Source of the DNA: Plasmodium malariae
Taxonomy: Eukaryota > Apicomplexa > Aconoidasida > Haemosporida > Plasmodiidae
DNA: 64,000 bases
NCBI RefSeq assembly: GCF_900090045.1
Contig: NC_041779.1
Span: 310,001-374,000, forward strand
Direction of reading: 5' to 3'
The notes under the pieces were generated by a model. The model worked only from the letters and a program-made list of their open reading frames with translations, did no database searches and had not been told where the DNA came from. The translations under genes and the position numbers were made by a program. Shown here piece by piece: positions 1 through 12,301 of this stretch (the first letter of the stretch is position 1; every line of letters begins with the position of its first letter).

Positions 1-666
1 GTTAATATTTTATTAAATATTTATGACTTCAATTTTATATCATGCATAAAAAGGTAAAGTATACTGTATAAGTTTTCACAATAATTATGTTTTATAACAT
101 ATTTCTTAGAAAAAATTTTTTATAGAATATACAGTTAGTTTTTTCCTTTATTAAAAGTACATACATATGTATCAATACAACAAAATATATTTACTTACTT
201 TCATTGAGTACAAAATAAGAAACATTCATTGTTAACATAAAACGAATAAAACATTTTCTAACCTTAAACAAGAATCATTTTAGACTAGAAAAAAACATAA
301 AACTGAGAGTAACTATTTTTAAATCAAATATAAATTATCAAACATCAATAAAATTATATATATTGTGCTATTATATATTAATTTTAACACGAAAACATAT
401 ATTTTTCATAAGAAGCTTCTTAGATACGAAGATATATATATAATTCCAGAATTTAATGTTAAATGAAACAGTACATAATAACAAAAATTCAAACATTTAA
501 ATTCATAAAAACACTTAAAATATTTTTTTTTTTTAAAACGCTTACCTTTATAAAGTTCTTTACAAAATGTAAGCGATTATAATTATTTATTAACGACATA
601 AATTACAATCATTACATCATATTAGATACTCCTTTACAAAGTAAAACATGCACATTATTATTCATA
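1..666. other. Gene-free AT-rich DNA downstream of the fam-l copy
   Basis: No open frame that looks coding. The stretch is the 3' flank of the minus-strand fam-l gene. Parts of it, for example about 364-510, visibly resemble about 11095-11260, the same flank of the fam-m gene, so it belongs to the left copy of the duplicated block. Confidence 0.7.
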
Positions 667-1627
667 TTATCTATATCTGAACTTAATTTTTTCATATTTT
701 TTTACTTTTTTATGGTAATAAATAACTCTTGATATAAGTGTAATACCTAATATAATGAAAGGTACGAAATATAATATAAATCCAAATATGTTGTTTAAAG
801 GATATAGTGATTTACTTGATTTCGCTAATAAAAGGTTTGAACAACCATTCCAAACCTTTAGAAGGCAAAGCATCTCTTATATTATACCCCACTTTTCTCC
901 AATTATTAAGTTCAATAACTTAAACGACCCATGTACAAGTCCATTACCATAAAAAAGTTCTACTAGAAATACTGTTAATAATGACAAGAACAATAATATA
1001 GGTACACTAAGTCGTAATGCAAATTTCTTACATATTATTTTTTGGTAAATCCTATCACTAATTATCCTGTTGTTTTTAAGAAAATCTATATAATCTAGTT
1101 CTTTGAATATTTTCTTTTCTACACGAGAATATTTCTTTGTTTCAAAAATACAAGACATATTCTTCCTATTTTGCTTATTTCCTCTAACCGTATTTAATGA
1201 ACTCCCATTTGATTTTTTGTTCTTTATATAAATTCCCTTTTCATTATTAGATATATCTTTTTTTCCTCTGAGTTCAATATTTGGCATATTTTCTTTTATC
1301 CCTACAATACTTGAATCCCTATTCTGATTACATTTTGTTAGCACTCGACAAGTTCTTGTACATAATTTTCTATCATTGATATAGTTCTCATCCTGAGATA
1401 TGTTAAACATACTCTAAGAACAGTAAGCAAATATTTATTATATAAAAGAACAAATAATATCATGCTAAAAAACAGCATTAAAAAAAATAAAATGGAAAAA
1501 GTACGAATAATAAAAAGTTTCTTTAATAATATTTTTATACCGCTTCATTGTAAATATGACATATCCAAATTAAAAGCATAAATGCAGACATTTTAATAAA
1601 AAATAGTAACTTCATTCTTTTTTCCAT
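667..1627 (-). pseudogene. fam-l protein, one in-frame stop (two exons)
   Basis: Exon 1 is 1541-1627 (ATG at 1627, 29 codons, a hydrophobic signal or TM segment ending in LLIWICHIYNEA). The donor is GTATAA, and exon 2 runs 1413-667 after a TTCTTAG acceptor, both phase 0. The protein would have 277 residues. An export-motif-like RVLTK starts at residue 52, with Lys where the canonical PEXEL has E, Q or D. Lys/Asn-rich sequence and an EKKIFKELDYIDFLKNN stretch follow, then TM1 (about 161-180), TM2 (about 240-262) and a basic tail YYHKKVKKYEKIKF. This layout and tail are those of the P. malariae fam-l family, exported two-TM proteins of unknown function. The only visible lesion is a TAA at 877-879 (codon 208) between the TM segments; the frame continues unchanged to the normal end. 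It could be a real pseudogene or a base error. Confidence 0.82.
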
Positions 1628-4600
1628 TATATGAATCGTAAATATTGTAAACTTTGAATAAGGAAAAAACTAATAATACCATTGTGCTCTTTTAACTATA
1701 AAGCACAATATAATTATATACTTAATTCTATTATTCATATATTATATTTTCTCGCAAAAACTTAATAAAGTGTATATAATTATAATGCCTTTTAACAGAA
1801 ACAAAAAAAAATAACCTAAAATATATATTATAGAATTTTTATTCTATTTTTCTTTTTAAAAAACAAATTTTCATTAAAATAATTGAATTTATTCATAAAT
1901 ATTCCAAAAATATAAACCTAATATTTAATATAATAAAGTAACTATATAAATCATTTATTATTTTCAAAGTAAATAAAAAAAAATATATATATCTTCTCTA
2001 TTATTTCTAAATATTCAGTTTACAAGGAAAGTATAACATAGATAATATAGATATAATATTATACTTTAAATTAAAATAATAATAAATAATTTTCATAATA
2101 TTTTAATATCGATAATTCTAATTTTATAAACGTTATATTTTGGGAAAATATTTTATTGATAATAAAATATTAATTATTATAACAATACAATAATAGTTAT
2201 AATAAATAAAGAAAATAATATTATGTGTCATTTTCTTCGCTGTATTATTTATGGCACATCCTTTAGTTACTACGTAATCAAGTGCATTCTTTAATAGTCT
2301 ATAATATATTTATGAAATTAAATTTATAGTATACTATATAATCTAAAAAAAAATATTTATTTAAAGGTAAACAATGGTTAACTTTTAATTATTTTATGTC
2401 GTTTTTTGAAGTAATAATTTTTAATTAAATATAATTCATGTCATTATTTTAAGATGTAAAGTTTGTACATTTAATCCCTTAAGCTTTTTTTTTTCTTTTA
2501 ATTAAATATACTTATAAGAAACATAATAAAAGAATAAAGCAAGGAATAATTTCTGTACAAAATGTATTAACATTATTATAATCTTGGTAGAATAATATAA
2601 TTGCTTAAATACATCAATAGTAAAAATGCTTATATTTCTACGTTATATAAATATTTTATCATAGTTATCTAAGGAATTTTTACAAAATATAATAAAATCA
2701 ACAATTTCATAAGTATTCTAATAAAATAATGAATACAGGAATACTTTTGTTTATTGATTTTATTTTTATTTTTGATATTAATAATTTTCTACATACATTC
2801 TTATTAAAAATAAAAATTCATACCAATATATCTTCATGATATTGCATCTATAATGTGATGTATAAACTGAAACCCTTTTATACCCATATGTACATTATCT
2901 TCTATAATGAACATAATTTCATAAAATTTTATAATTTCTAACATTAAAAAAAAAAGGAAAAAATTAAAAAACACATTAAAATACTTATTAACAAGTTAGT
3001 CAATATTTTCGTGTATTTTTTTTTAAGTATTATTCCTAAGAAACCTATTACCAGCTATATTTTTTCAAAAATATGAAATAAATATATCCATGGAATAAGT
3101 AATACATTTTCAACTTTAAGTGGTTAACAAAAAAAATATTAATCCTAAATTAGGCGTTCACTGTGAATTTAAGGTAAATCAGTTTTAAAAAAATTATTGT
3201 AAAATAACGATAGAAACTCATAAATAAATTGCATGAAAAATCATATAATTCATATTTATGTAATAAATATATTTATTCAGAATATGACTTAATATTTTAA
3301 TTAGAATACATAATGCATTATATATTTAAAAAGATCACATATTTTTTATGAACTATAATGGCTATATAACATGAATTTTCTTTTATTATATTTATATTAT
3401 TAAAAATAGGTTTAGAAATAAGAATAATAGATATTAATATAAATTCTCAGTTTGTTTTTATATATTTAAGACCGTACTACTGCTGATATAAATTGACGTA
3501 TAGGGAAAAAATACAAAATAGTACAAACGTATAAATAAATATTTATATATAATGATCTTATGGAAAAAAATATATGCATTCTTAAAATTTGCATACCTTT
3601 TATTTGGCGATTAAATGAATTTCATTATAAACATTTTATTCATTGTTATTAAGATAACAATTTTCGTATACAAAAATAAATTAGTACTAGTTGTTTTATA
3701 CATGATGATATCAGACAAGTATTCCTCAAAAATGTATTCACTTAATACTATCAAAACAAAGATGTATATTATCTTCTTATTAAATTTTTTTTTTATTACA
3801 TATAACGTAGTAATATTTATAGAGTAAATTTATATCTAAAAATTATTTAAAATAAATAAAATGATAAATATTCTTTAAATGATACGTTTAATTATAAACG
3901 TTCATGAACTCTAAAATGGTTAATATGCTAATAATAGTTTATACTTAAAACTAAAAAAGAAATAATATACAGTCATAATTTGATATTTCATATATGCAAG
4001 AAATCTAAAAAAATATTAAAATTGTTCTTATTTGGATTGTTTTTTGAAACTTATATTCCTCAACATAATTTATTTTTATATATTAAATGTTAAATATACA
4101 TTTAAATAAAAAACCATTTGAACAAAAAAAAAGACACATGAATTCATTTATATTAAATAAAAAAAAAAAATGATATTTTTAAAATTAAAACTAATATTTA
4201 ATAAAATGTTTTAAAATATTCTTTAAATAAATGCGCATAACCATAAAAAAAAAAATAAATAAAAATTATGATTATTAAAAATATAAATAAACATTCTATC
4301 ATAGTGATCAAGTATAAATTCTCATCTTATATATTAAATTAAATGAGGACATATTTATTATATTACAAATCTTCATATAACATATACATACATATTTTAA
4401 TGTATGTAAGACAACTATATTCATTGTGAATATAAAGAAATATCAATTTCACATTTTTATGCAGCACAACATATATATATGTGATAAATTGAAGTACTAT
4501 ATTATTTCAATATAATATATTATATTAGTAAAACAAATATAGAAAAACGAAATATGATATGCATATATAATATATATATAACTACACTTGTATATCTATA

Positions 4601-4744
4601 TATATTTTTTTATATGAACTATGATCATAATAAAATTTATATGTATATAACAAAGAATTTTTTTGAGCATATTTCATTAAGCATAAAGTCCATATATACT
4701 AGTTACATAAGAAAAAAAATTCTGAATTCAATTAATTCATTTAA
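1628..4744. other. About 3.1 kb without a supported gene; left copy of duplicated intergenic DNA
   Basis: I see only short AT-rich open frames, for example 3615-3827 and 4554-4748. Neither is preserved in the matching DNA of the right copy. Segments at about 2280-2380 and 3370-3590 resemble about 12940-13060 and 13925-14150. The stretch holds poly-A/T runs and probably the promoter of the fam-l gene, but no defined motif is recognised. Confidence 0.6.
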
Positions 4745-5633
4745 CTAGGCTATATTTTTATTTCTACCTACTTGAATTGTATATTTTAAGAATTTTACTA
4801 GTATATAAATAACTATTGAAATACATAATAATGTTAATAATAATATTATATCTGTACCTCAATATTTTTCCACTAATTGTGAAAATGTTTGAAATTGAAC
4901 CTCATAAAAATCTCCGGGTATTTGTATTAATAATGTATATACTAATCTAGAGTGTAAAACAAAAAGTAATGAAACTCCTATAAAAGTAAATATACCCGGT
5001 AAAGCAAATAACAAAGTGCAACATGTAAAAGCTGAACGTTTTAAACTTTTTTTCTGCATAGGATCTGTACATTTTCTGTAATTATATATATGACGAAATC
5101 TCTTATATAATATTTTTTCAAATAAATTATCTATCGTTACAAATGGTTGACATACAACAGATATATATTTCTTGTTTAACTTTTTTGCTTCTGTCTTTAG
5201 ATTATTTTTTTTCTTACATTCATATGTTCCATCATATGTTGATTCATCCCTGTTGTTATCATTTTCTAAATCATAATATCCATTCCCAAATAACGTACAA
5301 TTTAATTCTATGTTTTTTACTTCCTTCTTACTATCTGACAACAAAATATCAGTTCCTAAACCTAAGGTTCCGTTTTCATTGTTTATATTATCTAAAGGTT
5401 TATCAAAAGCAGACTATGAAGTAAAATTAAATATTTTAATTATTTACAAAGTGATGCACTTATTTACTTATCAATCAGGTTTTATTATTAATATATATAT
5501 ATAATACATAAAGAAGCAAAGAGAATAAGACACATTTTTTAGTATGTTATCATTATACCACATTAATGAAATAAGAACTTTCCCAAAAAAAAAGGATAAA
5601 CATAAAAGTTTTAATTAAAATAAAATATTTCAT
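4745..5633 (-). pseudogene. Plasmodium exported protein, two TM segments, premature TGA
   Basis: Exon 1 is 5559-5633 (ATG at 5633, 25 codons, hydrophobic, ending SSYFINV), with donor GTATAATG. Exon 2 starts at 5413 after CATAG, phase 0, and reads SAFDKPLDN. The body has a DILLSD stretch at residues 47-52 where the paralogue at 15.3 kb has a YRLLSE export motif, so the PEXEL arginine is replaced by Ile48. Acidic/Asn-rich sequence and a basic FEKILYKRFRHIYNYRK segment follow, then TM1 at about 154-179. A TGA lies at 4859-4861 (codon 210). Directly after it the same frame stays open for 37 codons, encodes a second hydrophobic segment (IILLLTLLCISIVIYILV) and ends at TAG 4745-4747. The paralogue has the equivalent segment, so the TGA is most likely a premature stop. 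Family: exported two-TM proteins of unknown function, related in plan to fam-l and fam-m. Confidence 0.68.
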
Positions 5634-8600
5634 TTTTCTACACATACTGATATTATTTAATTTTATAATATCTTTAAGTAGATAAAAAATTCATTAAATA
5701 TAATACAGATAATAATAAAAAGATAACCTTATCTGTATTATTAACTTTTTCTTTTATAAAGGCATTATAATGTATAAATATATTCATATATAAATTACAT
5801 TAAAGAACATATAATTTAAAATTTTTTTTAGTATATATATACAATAAAGTTTTATTTATAAAAAAAGTAACTTTATTAATAATAATTTTTGGTAGAAGTT
5901 ACATTGTTAAATAAATCCTCAAAATACAAGTATATTATAGTTATCTAACAGAATAATTTTTAATTTTTGTTATTAATACATTTCATATAAAAAAAAAAAA
6001 ATGGTGCCTTTTTGGTACTTAAAGCTTCTATATTATGCTTAAAATCAAAAATAAATTATGATGAGTTTATGGAACATTAACATACATTAGGAATATACAA
6101 CATTTTATATTTTCTTAGGCTTCATATTAATAAATATAATTTTTTGTGCTTATTATACCTTCTAAACTTTATTTTGTAATTAAAAAACATAAACTATTGT
6201 AATGAATATAACACGAATAAGAAAAAATAAAATAATTTTTTTTTTTTATTCCACAAATCATAAACTAATATGTGAAATATATCCAATAAGTGCTGATGAT
6301 TTATACATTATTATTTTTGAAGTAGCATTCTTGGATTCAGTTCACTCAATGGATGTATATATTTTACAAAACAAAATCCAATTGAACAGTATAATAATTT
6401 TGTATCAAATTATTATAAATAAAACATTGCAATTGTTATATCATTTAAATAAATATATTTTATTTTTTATTGCTAGAAGTGAATTTTTTTTTACTTTAAG
6501 AATTCAGTTATATATATTTTTTTTTTTTATTTTATACATAATATAAATTCACAAGTTTATTAGGAATATTAATAATAAAAAATAAATAAAAATGTATAAG
6601 TATGCTTAGGAACAGAAAATTTTTAGTAATTATAATGATTTTATACAGAATTTCCATTAAAATATAATTTTAAATGAAATAATTAATAACACAAAATAAA
6701 ATAGTTAATAAAAGAAAATATATAAATTATTATTATATAAAACATAGAAAAATCTTTTATATATTAATATTTTTCTTGAAAATTTTTTAAAGGGGAGAAT
6801 ACGGTATTTATTTTTTATACATTTATAAATAAATACTCTCCCAGATAATATATTAAGTTATAAATTTTATACAAATGATATAAATTAGATATATTAAGAA
6901 AAAATTCTTATAAAAGTATAAATATTTATATTCCAACATTAGTAGCCCCTTATTCTTGTCGCATATAGAAACTTCATATAGTTACTAAAATATTATATAT
7001 TAAATATATTATTTTAATTTTATAAAAAATAAATTGGTACTAACATATTTAATAAAATTGATCCTGTAAAAAAACAATTAATTTAATGAAAAAACAAAAA
7101 AAAAAAAAGTAAATTCTTTAATATGTTATATAATTCATATTACCTACGTATTTACAAAAAAAAAAAAAGTTACGTTTTTAATTTTGTAATTCCATATCTA
7201 TATACTATATATATATATACTATACTATACCATAAAATCAGATGAATGCTGCTTTTCTCATCTTAATATGCTATATTACTTAAATTCTTCAAAAAATATT
7301 ACATATTTTTATTATATAAAAAAATACAAGAGTGTATCTAAATAAATACTGCTATATCTTATAGAGAATATATAATTATTCTAATTACGTAAACTTATTA
7401 TAATAAATGCAATAAATGTATTCAAAATTCTCATGTAACCAACTAAATTTTTCATTTTTAGTAGTACTTATTTTTTTCTAAATTTTTCTTTTAATATTAT
7501 AATTATTAAAAATGTCTATGTGAATTTTGATTTATTCTTTTCACTCAACCAAATCAAAGAATACACTGTAAATGACATTCATTTCCTCTTGAAATGTTCG
7601 ATATTTTACTGAGTAAATATATACATAATAGATTAATACTGTAATTAAATAAATAAATATATATATATATATGTGAATATATATATTGCATATATGTATG
7701 TTTAATAATATATATATATATAAACACCTTAATATTTTTTGGATCATTGTATATATAATTTAAAATATAATACGCGTTTCCTATAAATATGTCTATTTTA
7801 TTAATAGTTTGTATTCCTTTTAATTGATTATGATTTTAATTTATAACAGTTATAGTGTATAAGACTTTTTTTATTTCCAATAATATGTTTATAAATAAAG
7901 GAAAGTGTATTATACTATAAATTTTCAGTGAAGATATTATATCGCTACTATTTCATTAAGATACACCTTTTTAAAAATACTTATTTTAAAACTATTACAT
8001 ATTTTTAATTTTATTATTACTACTAGCAGATCCATTGAGATATGCCTATATATATAAGTGTTTAAATTAATCAAGAAAACGAGTAAAATTTGTAGATTTA
8101 TATACATGTTTATATAAAATTACATATTTTTCATGTAACACTAGTACTTTACGTAAATATAGTTTTTTTAATTAATCCTCTATTCTCTATACTTATTTAA
8201 CAGAATTATAATTCATATATATTTATATACATTTATTTAATATAAGTTTGACAAAATAAAAAAGAAAAAAAGTAAAACCATATTAATACTCCTATCATAA
8301 AATATATAATTCAATAAATATATAGAACACAATATATAACAAACATAAATGTAATAACTAATTTTAATTACTAAATATTCCTTTATCTTATCATTCCCAA
8401 ATGTTAGTAAGTGGAAAATTTGAAAAACACCATAAAAAAAAATAAAAAAGAAAATAATAATGATATTCTATATTATGTATATGTAATGGAAACTAATACT
8501 ATTCAGTAATACTAAATAATAAGAATATACAACTTGTTATATCATAAACAACTCTATTTGTGCATAAAATCTAATAAAAATATTAAAATAAAACAAAAAA

Positions 8601-10860
8601 ATATTAATCATTTATTTCCTACGATTTAAATGTTATAAATATTTTATAACTATTTTTCTATTACATATTATTCTAATTTCTAATTGCTAACTAAATAAAT
8701 TATTTCAAAACAATAAAAAGATGGCAAATAAAAATAAATAAAAATGTTCATCATATTTACTATATATATTTTCTTATACGAGATAATTTATGTTGTTATT
8801 ATTTTACCTTTTTTAGATTTATTCATTTTTCTTATAAAATAACATTATAAATTTAGTAAAATAAAATGAATTATGATAACTAATATGATACCATAATAAA
8901 TTTGTTATGTATATTTAAACAAATATATATATATAGTTCGTTACCCTCTCCGTGTATTTATAATAATGATACAAGTACATATTTTTTGTTTATGTAAACA
9001 TTTTAAAATATTCCACATAACGGATTATATTTATTTATAACATTAATACATTATAACTATTATTGTTCCATTTACATTAGTACAGGAATTAAGAAAGTAT
9101 AAATGCCATAACAATATTAACTAAAAATCTTTTGAGAATTAAAATTTATAAAAATTCACAGAAAATTATTTTCATTAACAAATATAATAATTTTGAAATA
9201 AATAATATTTATAACAATATAAAACCTTCATTATCAGATATATGCTCTTTTTATTAATATTTTATTGTTCATAAAATTATCTAATATTAACAATTAAAAA
9301 CTTCTTACATGCACGCGTTTCCCTTATTAGAAAATAAAAAATTTATTTTTACCTATAATACAATTTCTATTATATAAAATATCGAAAACATAAAATAATA
9401 TAATTAAATGTGTTTTCATAAAAAATGGAAATAATATTATATTTAGTAAAAAAAACTTATTAAAAAATGTACTAATTAATTATTTTTAAAAATAAAATAA
9501 TTTGTTAAAGGGTTATTTTTATTCTAATGTAATACAAAAATATTTTTTAATAATAATTATAATATGATATACTTAATGTATTATAAATTGTTGAAAAAGT
9601 AATTGTGATAACATTTACATATCTATAATTAACTAAAATAAATATGAAACGTAATATTACCATTTCCATAATATTCAATTTAAGTAAATTCTTTAAAATT
9701 TCAATTAATACTCTTTTAAATGCACACAGTTTGTAGTTTATAATAACACTTTATTTCGAAAATATATGAAATGAAAAGGAAATGTTCTTATAATTTAATT
9801 TTAATACATTTTTACAAATAAAATTATAAAATCTTCTACTTTCAATATTATATAATATAACGTGGAGATAATTTTTCTATATTTAGCAAAGGTAGTAATT
9901 GACAAATCTTAATTAAATATATTTGATAACACTCTTGTAATTTAAAAGAAAAAATATGTTACGATTATAATGTTTTACTTATACATCTTGTTCTTATATT
10001 GTTTGTTCATAACCGAAAATATATTTTTGAATTTTTTTTTTTTTACCATAATTCTGTTCTTCTGTTCCTGAAAAATATTCTTTTGTTAATTTACATATAT
10101 GTATTAATACTGAATATATATTCTCAAATGTATTTCTTTAATAAGGTTATTACTATTATTTATTTTCCCCAGTTATTAAGCTTACTTTTATTTTAGATAC
10201 CTCAAAATCATATGATTATTACATATTATTCATCAAACGTAAGAAAAGTTATCTATACTATTTGAGGATATTTTTCATAATAATAAAATTATTTCATCAT
10301 AATAATTTTATGAGCTATTTTACATTATAGCAGTTTATATAAATTAAATATGATCATAAAGTATATGTGAGAAAATTTTTTTAATATTAGTTTATATAAA
10401 ATATATTGTTGCAAATACATTACTATATAAAATATAAAACACAAAAAAAAAGTAGTAAAAAGGAATTGGCATATATTACATATTAATATGTGATTAAATT
10501 TAATTTATTAATTTAATCTTTGGATAACCAAAAAAATAAGAACATATAATGCGAATATTTATAAATTTTTAGTATAATATATAATTAACTCTCACAAAAT
10601 TGAATTAACACTACAATTAGGAACAATAATAATATAATAATTGACTTTAACTTTTCACTAAACTGTAATTATTTAGAATTTCAAAATTAGTTGGCAATTA
10701 TAAATAATCCATATTTAATAAGGGTATTATTTTATTATATTTTTATATATTTACAATTATACAACGCTAATATAATTAAACTAATCTTAAAAAGGATTTT
10801 ACAATAAATATAATTTATAACATATTTTACATGAAACCTTTTTTACAGACTAAATTTTAA
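5634..10860. other. 5.2 kb gene-poor AT-rich DNA between the two duplicated blocks
   Basis: No gene is supported. The part up to about 8.3 kb shows scattered similarity to 16.1-18.4 kb, for example about 5880-5990 with 16305-16410, 6740-6800 with 17175-17230 and 7590-7625 with 18030-18065. The rest is AT-rich sequence with AT microsatellites near 7205, 7660 and 7710. One 114-codon open frame at 6202-6546 is listed separately. Confidence 0.6.
6202..6546 (+). CDS. Open frame of unknown status, 114 codons
   Basis: It starts with ATG and ends with TAA, with no recognisable domain or family. The composition is Ile/Phe/Tyr/Asn-rich with hydrophobic runs, as expected from translated AT-rich DNA, although the central part (DDLYIIIFEVAFLDSVHSMD) is less biased. 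It is long for a chance frame at this base composition. The duplicated counterpart region near 16.6 kb does not show a matching frame. Most likely it is not a gene. Confidence 0.12.
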   Translation: MNITRIRKNKIIFFFYSTNHKLICEIYPISADDLYIIIFEVAFLDSVHSMDVYILQNKIQLNSIIILYQIIINKTLQLLYHLNKYILFFIARSEFFFTLRIQLYIFFFFILYII

Positions 10861-11430
10861 GTTTGATTTAAAGTAATATATATATTATATATTTATATTA
10901 ATACAACGTAACACTCTCACTTCGATGTATTAAATAAAAAACAAGACACACTTGTTTTTTATTTATAGCTAACATTATATTTTTCATATTACTTGAAAAA
11001 ATAATTGCATTATAGTAGCAAAGGATTTATAATAAAAATTAGCACACATTCGTGCAAATATAAATTATTACAGTTTTATAAAATTATATTAATTATGCTA
11101 TTATATATTCACTTAAAAGCAAAAATAGATGTTTCTCGTAAGGAGCACCTTAAATATGAAAATATATATATTAATCCATAATGTATAATTAAACATAAAT
11201 AATGCTCTAAATTATAAGTTAGAAAATATTAAAACATTCAAATTCACGAAGAAACAAATAACATAAGTACTTACTGTTGTATATCAAACAGAATATATAT
11301 ACACAGATGCATAAACATAATTATAGAAATTATAGCTAGGTTCATTAGGAATATATCACTAAAGATATGACATATATTACTTTATAGTAATAACTTCCTT
11401 ACAAAAAAAAGAAATTCCTTACTATTCTTT

Positions 11431-12301
11431 TTACTCAGTCATCAACTTAATTCTTTTATATTTTTCATTATTCCTTAAGATCTTATAAAACGCTATTATA
11501 ATTATAACAGAAAGTATAACAATAAGTACGCTAAATAATATTAAACACATATAAGGTTGTACTTTTGTAGCCATATTGTCTGCAAATAATAATTTTGCAA
11601 TTTTTTCCCCTACAGTTTTCGAGTACCCTAATCCTTCTAATACGGGGTGTCCTATCCCCAACAAGAAAAAAAGAAAAAACAAAACAACTACAAATCCGTA
11701 ATTTCTAAATTTTATTTTTTTTAAAGCTATGTTACCAATTCTCCCGTTTTTTTCAAGAAAATCATCATAATCTTTTTTTTTTACCCATTTTTTTGCAAAA
11801 TGGAAATGCTTTCCATCAAACATTCCATTATTGTAATCTATAACTTCTGTATAGTATTGTGCCTTATTAAATGAACTTCTATTTGATTGTTTTCCCTTTA
11901 TTTTGGTTCCTCTTTCATTATTAGATATTAATAAATTTTCATATGCTCCATTATTTTGCATCTCATCATTTGATATTACAATATTAGAATCCTTATTTGG
12001 TCTATATTTTGCTAGTAATCGATAATTTTTTGAATCTAATTTATTATCGCCATTGTACTTCCTATCCAAACATTTGTTAAAATTGCACTAAAAAAATAAA
12101 TATAAATACTTTTTAAATAATATAAAAAATCATCTAATTGTAAAAAATAGTATTAATAAAAATAAAACACATAAAATATAAATAATACAAGATGCTTAAA
12201 TAACATCATAATACCAAATCATTTTTAAAATTATATGCCCAATTTAAAAGAATAAAAGCTGTAAATTTAAAAAATAAAAGTGACCTAATTATTTTTTCCA
12301 T
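11431..12301 (-). CDS. fam-m protein (two exons)
   Basis: Exon 1 is 12215-12301 (ATG at 12301, 29 codons, hydrophobic RSLLFFKFTAFILLNW), with donor GTATTA. Exon 2 is 11431-12087 after TTTTTTTAG, phase 0. The protein has 247 residues with no internal stop. A PEXEL-like YRLLAK places Arg at residue 52, with Lys at the fifth position instead of E, Q or D. A segment typical of P. malariae fam-m follows (SSFNKAQYYTEVIDYNNGMF, then FHFAKKWVKKKDYDDFLEK). TM1 is at about 160-177 (VVVLFFLFFLLGIG), TM2 at about 209-229, and a basic tail ends the protein. Fam-m proteins are exported two-TM proteins of unknown function. The gene occupies the same place in the right duplicated block as fam-l does in the left one. 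Confidence 0.92.

Noticed and set aside
3615..4748. Plus-strand frames at 3615-3827 and 4554-4748
   Set aside because: The homologous DNA in the right duplicated block (about 14170-15300) has no matching open frame, so there is no sign of selection. Their composition is that of translated AT-rich DNA.
5143..5504. Plus-strand frames at 5143-5424 and 5310-5504
   Set aside because: They are shadows of the minus-strand two-TM exported gene.
7541..7747. Minus-strand frame rich in IYIYI
   Set aside because: It is translation of AT dinucleotide runs.
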